Part shown: positions 6,679 to 10,767 of the stretch, piece by piece | How positions within the stretch are numbered: the stretch's first letter is position 1 | Layout: every line of letters starts with the position of its first letter | DNA from: a bacterium | Lineage (GTDB): Bacteria > UBA10199 > 2-02-FULL-44-16 > JAAZCA01 | Length of the DNA: 10,767 bases | Assembly (NCBI GenBank): GCA_041648665.1 | Contig: JBAZOP010000098.1 | Coordinates: 1 to 10,767, forward strand | Direction: 5' to 3' | Made by a program: the position numbers and the translations under genes | The notes under the pieces: generated by a model | The model's database searches: none | Seen by the model: only the letters and a program-made list of their open reading frames with translations | What the model was told of the DNA's origin: nothing

Positions 6679-7938
6679 CTACACCCCGCCGCCCTGCCCG
6701 CTCAGCACGGGGACGATGAGAGTGCGCCGCCCGCCGATGCTGTGGCCCCCCGCGTCAGGCGGGCACGGGTAGCCGAGGTGGTTGGCTACCGCGATGTCGT
6801 ACGCGTGGTCGGGCGTGCCGTAGTGCTTGTGGCTGATGCTCACCAGCGTCTCGCCCTGCTTGACCGCGTGCACGATCAGAACCGCCGCCGACTGCGGCGC
6901 GTCGCGGTTGTCCCCCGTTCCAGCACCGAGCGCTTCGCCCTTCGTGCGGTTGACAGTGAGACGGATGTCCTGGCACACCTTCGCGAGCACTTGGGACTGC
7001 CGGATGCCGCTGCCGAAGTAGCTTGCGTTGCGCACCACGTCTGCCGCGTTGCGCTTGACCGCGAGCATCTCGGGCGACTCGCGGCTCAGCGCGTCCGCTG
7101 TCGTGTTGCACAGCGCCAGCATGTTCTCCGTCTCGTTGAGCACGGTGTTCTGCAAGCTCGCCGGGATGTTGCGCGCTTGATTGACGAGCGCCCCGGCCTG
7201 CTGGATGTTCTTCGCGAACGAGCGGCACTGGCGGCAGAAGTTGCTCAGCATCTTGTTCGGGGCGTTGAGCAGCGCGCCGAGCTGCCCGAGCGTCATCTTC
7301 GGTGCGCCCTTGGGTAGCGTCGTGCGCCCGCCCACCATCAGCCGCGTCGGCTCCATGTTGGCGGCAAGCTCGGCCTCGACCACACCCGCATCGATCTCGC
7401 TCGTGAGCGACCCGTTGCGCACGCCCTGCACGCGCTTGTCTACCTTGCGCCCGCGGTTGACCCAGTCGAAGTGCGCCTTCCACGCCACGTCGGTCGTCTT
7501 GCCGTGCGCGTGGTCGAACTGCGTCATGCGTCCCTCGCGCACGATGTCGCGCCACTTGACGCGCACCCGCGCGCCCGTGAGGCACAGGCTCTCGAACACC
7601 TTGACCAGCGTTGCGGGCTCCACCACGCTCACGCCCTGCTCGCCGTTGCTGCCGACGTAGCAAGGGGACCGACCGAGCAGCGTGCGCTTCCACGTGCCCT
7701 CCCAGTCACCGGGGAGCACCTGACCGCCGAGCACCTGTTGTGACCCTTCCGGGTTGCCCGGGAACCACGTCACCGGGGCGTTCTGCTTCACGCCCCAGCT
7801 CGCCCCCACGTGCGGCAGCCCCGTGCCCCGCAGCGTGATGAGCCGACGCGCGCCCGCAAGCTCCTCGATGGTCACCTGATTGGCGACTTGGCGCTTGAGG
7901 TTTCCCGCGTTCGACAGGGTGATGGTCGTGACCGCCAT
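6679..7938 (-). CDS. LysM-domain tail/hub protein
   Basis: The protein has 419 residues. The C-terminus (about 354-412) is a LysM-like module: VHAVKQGETLVSISHKHYG, then AYDIAVANHLGYP and a closing GGRRTLIVPVL. This is the usual V..GdtL..Ia..~yG...~~..I...N pattern. In phage tails such modules bind the tube end or hub rather than necessarily peptidoglycan. The N-terminal 170 residues are beta-rich (GRSPCYVGSNGEQ, ARVRVKWRDIVREGRM, DVAWKAHFDWVNRGRKV). The middle (about 215-330) is helical with heptad-like content. The position between tape measure and hub fits the tail-tube to baseplate connector slot. The ATG at 7938 has only a weak AGAG site. Its upstream neighbour is the inserted RyR gene on the opposite strand, so it either depends on readthrough from the tape measure or has its own promoter in the 99-nt gap. 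Confidence 0.82.
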   Translation of the reverse strand: MAVTTITLSNAGNLKRQVANQVTIEELAGARRLITLRGTGLPHVGASWGVKQNAPVTWFPGNPEGSQQVLGGQVLPGDWEGTWKRTLLGRSPCYVGSNGEQGVSVVEPATLVKVFESLCLTGARVRVKWRDIVREGRMTQFDHAHGKTTDVAWKAHFDWVNRGRKVDKRVQGVRNGSLTSEIDAGVVEAELAANMEPTRLMVGGRTTLPKGAPKMTLGQLGALLNAPNKMLSNFCRQCRSFAKNIQQAGALVNQARNIPASLQNTVLNETENMLALCNTTADALSRESPEMLAVKRNAADVVRNASYFGSGIRQSQVLAKVCQDIRLTVNRTKGEALGAGTGDNRDAPQSAAVLIVHAVKQGETLVSISHKHYGTPDHAYDIAVANHLGYPCPPDAGGHSIGGRRTLIVPVLSGQGGGV

Positions 7939-7956
7939 GCTCGCACTCTACCACGG

Positions 7957-7980
7957 CACGCGTTAACCCGGGTTAACGCG
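7957..7980. repeat. Palindromic repeat, copy 2 (between divergent starts)
   Basis: These 24 nt are identical to 3019-3042; the perfect 22-bp palindrome is 7959-7980. Here it lies between divergent start codons, 20 nt upstream of the LysM gene start and 57 nt upstream of the RyR start. A possible plus-strand -35 (TTAACC, 7963-7968, 4 of 6) falls inside it, 18 nt before CATTAT (7987-7992). A protein bound here could therefore control the RyR promoter, the LysM promoter or both. The copies 4,938 nt apart are the only long exact repeat I noticed in the window. Confidence 0.9.
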
Positions 7981-8037
7981 GACGCGCATTATGCGTAATG
8001 CCGAATTTCGGTACACCCAATCACAAGGAGATAGAAA
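7981..8037 (+). promoter_or_regulatory. Candidate RyR-gene promoter and leader with two further dyads
   Basis: The 11-mer CGCGCATTATG (7983-7993) recurs from 2296-2306. Its CATTAT (7987-7992) is a 4-of-6 -10, and on the other strand CATAAT is 5 of 6, so initiation could run either way. It is part of an inverted repeat, GCATTA-TGCG-TAATGC (7986-8001). A second dyad, CCGAA-T-TTCGG (8001-8011), follows immediately. A strong AAGGAG (8025-8030) lies 7 nt before the RyR ATG. Together with the 22-bp palindrome this makes three consecutive dyads in 53 nt, typical of a tightly controlled promoter. Function is inferred. Confidence 0.45.
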
Positions 8038-8391
8038 ATGGATGAATCTGTGAAGATCGAGACCTGCGCGCGTGCGGCGCATGAAGCGAACCGCGCGTAC
8101 TGTATAGCGCTCGGAGATACGTCGCAACCCGCTTGGGACGAAGCGCCGGACTGGCAGAAGTCCAGCGCTCGCAATGGTGTAGTCGGCGCGCTGAACGGCA
8201 ACACCCCGGAGCAGTCACACGAGGGATGGATGGCTGAAAAGTTGGCCGGGGGTTGGAAGTACGGCCCGGTGAAGGATCCGGCGAAGAAGGAGCATCCCTG
8301 CTTCGTGCCGTACGCCGAGTTGCCGCCCGAACAACGCGCGAAAGACAGTATCTTCCTCGCCGTTGTGAGAGCTTTGGCTCAAGCGCTTTAG
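8038..8391 (+). CDS. RyR-domain protein
   Basis: This 117-aa protein is essentially one RyR (ryanodine receptor repeat) domain. Clear marks are GDTSQPAWDEAPDWQK (26-41) and SHEGWMAEKLAGGWKYGPVKD (60-80). After those come KKEHPCFVPYAELPPEQRAKD (83-103) and a final helix FLAVVRALAQAL. These fit the family pattern of a W-rich core, the GW.YG..kd...k.HP....Y..L...e..kD signature and a helical end. Stand-alone RyR proteins occur in many phages and bacteria; their biochemical role is not established, and a ligand or nucleotide-binding role is speculation. The start is well supported by AAGGAG 7 nt upstream. GC (about 61 % over 120 nt counted) matches the tail genes, unlike the other inserted gene. 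Its TAG overlaps the tape-measure TAA on the opposite strand (8388-8391). Confidence 0.93.
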   Translation: MDESVKIETCARAAHEANRAYCIALGDTSQPAWDEAPDWQKSSARNGVVGALNGNTPEQSHEGWMAEKLAGGWKYGPVKDPAKKEHPCFVPYAELPPEQRAKDSIFLAVVRALAQAL

Positions 8392-10310
8392 AATCCACCG
8401 AACGGCCCGCTCACCCGCGCGTTCACACGCGCCAGCGCCGCCTTCGTCACGCCAGCCTTGAACACCATCATGATCCGGTCGGGGTCCGCATCACGGAACT
8501 CCTGTTTAACGTTGATAGTCGAGCCGGATGCGTTGACGTTGATACTCGGCTTGCTCATACCCTCCAAGCTCTTTCCCCCTTTGACCAACTTCTTAGCTTG
8601 CGCGCCAGCTTCTGCCGTCATCTTCCCGCCCGCGATCATCGCGTCGATCAGATCACCAAACCCCCTTCCTACGTCCACACCAGACTTTGCCAACGCGAAT
8701 TGCAATGCGTTGCTGTGGCTCAAAATGTTCCCGATTAACTCGAACCGCCCCTTGTCTGTACTGTTCATCGCCATTTCCAATGAGGCGTTGAACTCCTTGA
8801 CCATCGAGGCCGCTTGCTCTTGGGTTTGTTCGTCGATTCCGTACCGAACGTCCTTCTTGCTTAGCTCTGCAAACCCAACACCCTCCGGCATACGTTCGGT
8901 CTTGGAGGTGAACCGCCCCTCTACCTTTTGCCCGAACGCCCCCAACCCCAGGCTCTTCGCAAAGCTCTGCAGCTCGGCAAAGCGCTTGGCTTCCTCCTCG
9001 GCGGTGCGCGTTCGCTTGTCCAGTTCCTCGTTTGTCTTCCGTAGCGCCCCGGTGCGCCGTTCCTCTGCCAAGGTGGAGTCGTACAGCACCACAGCTTCTT
9101 CCGTGAGCGCCCCAGTCAAACCAAACAACGCCCCCCCAACGGCCCCCATCCCACCAGCCAACTTCCCACCCAATGCAGCACCGCCCAACACGTCACCAAC
9201 GATACCCGCTCCGCCTGCTGACCCTTCTCCCGCGTGACCGCGTGCGACGTTGAAATAGCCACCCCCGCCCATCTGCGCCATTCGGGTGAACGTGTCCTTG
9301 TGGTCAATCAAGAACTTCCCCGCCCCCATCAGCGTGTCCGCCACGGTGCCCATGCTTCGCGCGATGCCCTCCCAGTTTTCGTTGATGAGCACGAAGGCGT
9401 CCTTCACCTTGTCCCCGGCGTACTTGAACGCGAGCGTCGCCTTCTCCCCAACCTTCTCCGCGAACGCTTCCAGCTCGTGGCGGTGCGCCGTCATCTGCTT
9501 GCGCAGCTCCTGCACCATCGGCGTCAGGCCCTTGAAGATCGGCATGCCAACGATCTCGTAGAGCTGCCCGCGCATCTCCTTGAGCGATTGCATCGACTCG
9601 CCGAACGTGAGCGGCACGTCCTTCATCTTCTTCGCCATGCGCGTGATGGCTTGCTCCGCTATCGCCATCATCTTGTCGGGGGCCATCTTCTGCATCTCTT
9701 TGGCAACCTGTCGCGCGTTGCCCTTGAGCAGCCCAGTCGAGGCAATCATCTGCACGATGGGGTTACGCGCACGCGCGACGCCCATCTCGATCTGCTCGAA
9801 CCCCTGCGTGATGCTCGCGAGCCCGCCGGGGGCGATGCGCGCCGCCTGCACCATCGTCCCCATGAATTCCTGCACTTCGTCCGTGCTCTTGTTGGTGCGG
9901 CTCGCTATGTCGTTGAAGCTCTCGATCACCGCGTCGCTACTCGCCCCCGCGTCGATGGCGAGGTTCTGAAGCTCCTCCTGCAACCCGTTCGCCTGCTCGC
10001 GGATTTCCTTGTACCCGCGCCCGCCCTTGTCCGTCATCATCAGCGCGCTCGCCACCGCCTTCTGCTGCTTGCCCAGCTCCATCCCGGCTTCCAGCGCCTC
10101 GTGGTAGATGCCGGTCAGCGTTCCACCGAACCCCGCGAGGTGAACGCCGAGCGCCGTGCTTGCTGTCTCCGTTGCGAACTTCTTGAGGCTGCTTCCAACC
10201 TTGTTGACCTTCTTGTCCAGCGCGTTGAACGACTTCTGGATGCGCCCGATGCTTTCGCCAGCCTTGTCGTTGACAACTAGGTCCGCCGCAACTTCGGTAT
10301 TGTGTCCCAT
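8388..10310 (-). CDS. Tail tape measure protein
   Basis: The protein has 640 residues, sets tail length and is threaded through the tube. It shows a helical N-terminus (IGRIQKSFNALDKKVNKVGSSLKKF, residues 22-46 region) and long Ala/Lys/Glu-rich helices. A Gly/Ala-rich hydrophobic stretch follows (GIVGDVLGGAALGGKLAGG and on, about 365-405), then a charged coiled coil (about 410-450). The C-terminus, INVKQEFRDADPDRIMMVF, resembles Mu/P2-type tape measures. At the usual rule of roughly 1.5 angstrom per residue this predicts a tail near 95 nm (inference). It lies directly after the chaperone pair. The ATG at 10310 has GGAGG (10326-10322) at a long 11-nt spacing. The part coding for the C-terminus (about 8580-8880) is only 53 % GC by hand count, against 62 % at 9361-9660, so the gene may be mosaic. 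Confidence 0.88.
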   Translation of the reverse strand: MGHNTEVAADLVVNDKAGESIGRIQKSFNALDKKVNKVGSSLKKFATETASTALGVHLAGFGGTLTGIYHEALEAGMELGKQQKAVASALMMTDKGGRGYKEIREQANGLQEELQNLAIDAGASSDAVIESFNDIASRTNKSTDEVQEFMGTMVQAARIAPGGLASITQGFEQIEMGVARARNPIVQMIASTGLLKGNARQVAKEMQKMAPDKMMAIAEQAITRMAKKMKDVPLTFGESMQSLKEMRGQLYEIVGMPIFKGLTPMVQELRKQMTAHRHELEAFAEKVGEKATLAFKYAGDKVKDAFVLINENWEGIARSMGTVADTLMGAGKFLIDHKDTFTRMAQMGGGGYFNVARGHAGEGSAGGAGIVGDVLGGAALGGKLAGGMGAVGGALFGLTGALTEEAVVLYDSTLAEERRTGALRKTNEELDKRTRTAEEEAKRFAELQSFAKSLGLGAFGQKVEGRFTSKTERMPEGVGFAELSKKDVRYGIDEQTQEQAASMVKEFNASLEMAMNSTDKGRFELIGNILSHSNALQFALAKSGVDVGRGFGDLIDAMIAGGKMTAEAGAQAKKLVKGGKSLEGMSKPSINVNASGSTINVKQEFRDADPDRIMMVFKAGVTKAALARVNARVSGPFGGF

Positions 10311-10313
10311 GGT

Positions 10314-10616
10314 TCAGAAGTCCTCCGCGAACGATTGGATGGGGGCTTCGGAGCGGTCCAGCTCGTGCAGCGCCCGGTACAGGTCGTGGAAGTGGACAAC
10401 CTCCACGTCCTCCCATCCTAGCAGTTCGCCGGGATGGCCGAGCCTCGCGTAGCGCGCGAGCTGCATGAGCTTCTTGATCCGCCCGTCGATGGCGTCCCGG
10501 GGGTTGGTACGCAGCGCGAACGTCTGCACGGGTATCGACCCGAGCCACTCGGACGGCATCAGCCACTCAAGCGCCGCGTCTGTCAGACGGCATCCCGGAC
10601 TTCGATGCAGTTCTCG
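10314..10616 (-). CDS. Tail assembly chaperone -1 frameshift extension (GpGT-type)
   Basis: This segment is most likely not an independent gene but the C-terminal part of a fusion made by -1 frameshifting from the preceding chaperone gene. From the slip site (10622-10616) the -1 frame reads CGA GAA CTG and stays open for 100 codons to the TGA at 10316-10314. Its first 19 codons (RELHRSPGCRLTDAALEWL) lead without a break into MPSEWLGSIPVQTF. The internal ATG at 10559 lacks a clear ribosome site, and starting there would cut the LTDAALEWLMPSEW stretch in half. The rest is helical and acidic, ending APIQSFAEDF. In lambda and many other tailed phages the G and GT products together chaperone the tape measure during tail assembly. 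The next gene here is the tape measure, as expected. Independent translation of an 81-aa protein from 10559 remains possible. Confidence 0.8.
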   Translation of the reverse strand, partial: RELHRSPGCRLTDAALEWLMPSEWLGSIPVQTFALRTNPRDAIDGRIKKLMQLARYARLGHPGELLGWEDVEVVHFHDLYRALHELDRSEAPIQSFAEDF

Positions 10617-10767
10617 AAAAAATCCCGCCGCTCCTCCGCTGTCAGGCTGTGCGTCTCAAGGAACACTCGCACGACGAGCGCGCGGCACTTGAGCCCGATC
10701 TGCTCCCAGAAGATGTCGGGGTCGGCCTCGCGGCACTCCTTCGTGTGGTCGGCGGGTAGCAGCTCGG
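10583..10767 (-). CDS. Tail assembly chaperone (GpG-like), partial
   Basis: The 5' part lies beyond the right edge; 60 codons plus stop (10585-10583) are visible. The frame reads ELLPADHTKECREADPDIF, then a helical WEQIGLKCRALVVRVFLETHSLTAEERRDFFENC segment, ending IEVRDAV. It was identified by position before the tape measure gene and by the frameshift signal in its last codons, both features of the lambda G family. The sequence itself shows no named motif to me. Small, mostly helical acidic proteins are usual for this role. Confidence 0.72.
   Translation of the reverse strand, partial: ELLPADHTKECREADPDIFWEQIGLKCRALVVRVFLETHSLTAEERRDFFENCIEVRDAV
10590..10622 (-). other. Programmed -1 frameshift site: slippery heptamer plus stem-loop
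   Basis: On the minus strand the chaperone codons GAT TTT TTC (10624-10616) contain T TTT TTC (10622-10616). This is a canonical X XXY YYZ heptamer in the correct phase: both tRNAs can re-pair after slipping one base back. Seven nt later GCATC (10608-10604) can pair with GATGC (10594-10590) around a 9-nt loop, at the usual distance for a stimulatory structure. The zero frame stops at 10583 while the -1 frame continues to 10314. Efficiency cannot be judged from sequence. Confidence 0.82.

Noticed and set aside
5235..6719. 494-aa open frame on the plus strand
   Set aside because: It is a shadow of the hub gene: Arg/His/Leu-rich, no ribosome site and no recognisable domain.
9937..10566. 209-aa minus-strand frame across the chaperone extension and tape-measure start
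   Set aside because: It is an Arg/Gly-rich shadow in a third frame. It conflicts with the tape-measure N-terminus and the frameshift frame, both of which read as normal proteins.

Overview
This window reads as the tail and baseplate module of a contractile-tailed (myovirus-like) phage or prophage from a high-GC host. Tail genes run at about 62-68 % GC in the lines I counted by hand. No gene identifies the host, so I name no taxon. Eleven of the thirteen genes lie on the minus strand and are packed end to end, with gaps of 1-12 nt or 4-nt overlaps.

Read in the direction of transcription (right to left), the order is the classical one. It starts with a tail assembly chaperone (right edge, partial) and its -1 frameshift extension, then the tape measure protein. 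A LysM tail protein, a late-control-D/gp27-type hub, a gpV/gp5-type spike and a small Cys/Pro/Phe-rich protein follow. Next come an Ig-like structural protein, a gp25-like wedge protein with an extra N-terminal domain, a baseplate J/gp47 protein, and a partial gene at the left edge. The chaperone, tape measure, hub, spike, wedge and J set together builds the tail tube, its length ruler, the baseplate hub and the wedges.

Two genes break the operon and lie on the plus strand. One encodes an unknown 234-aa protein of distinctly lower GC (2312-3016). The other encodes a 117-aa RyR-domain protein (8038-8391). Both look like morons (extra genes inserted into a late operon). A 24-nt identical repeat with a perfect 22-bp palindrome core sits 2 nt past the stop of the first, at 3019-3042, and upstream of the second, at 7957-7980. 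The palindrome carries two GTTAAC sites one helical turn apart. A second shared 11-mer (CGCGCATTATG) occurs in both divergent intergenic gaps and contains -10-like sequences on both strands. These shared elements suggest a common regulator, or a common recombination or insertion history, for the two plus-strand genes. This is the least explained signal in the window.

The clearest mechanistic finding is a perfectly phased T TTT TTC slippery heptamer near the end of the chaperone gene. A short stem-loop can form 7 nt downstream, and the -1 frame is open through to the next stop. This matches the conserved G/GT-type programmed frameshift of phage tail genes. No tRNA, rRNA, CRISPR array, integrase or transposase was seen.
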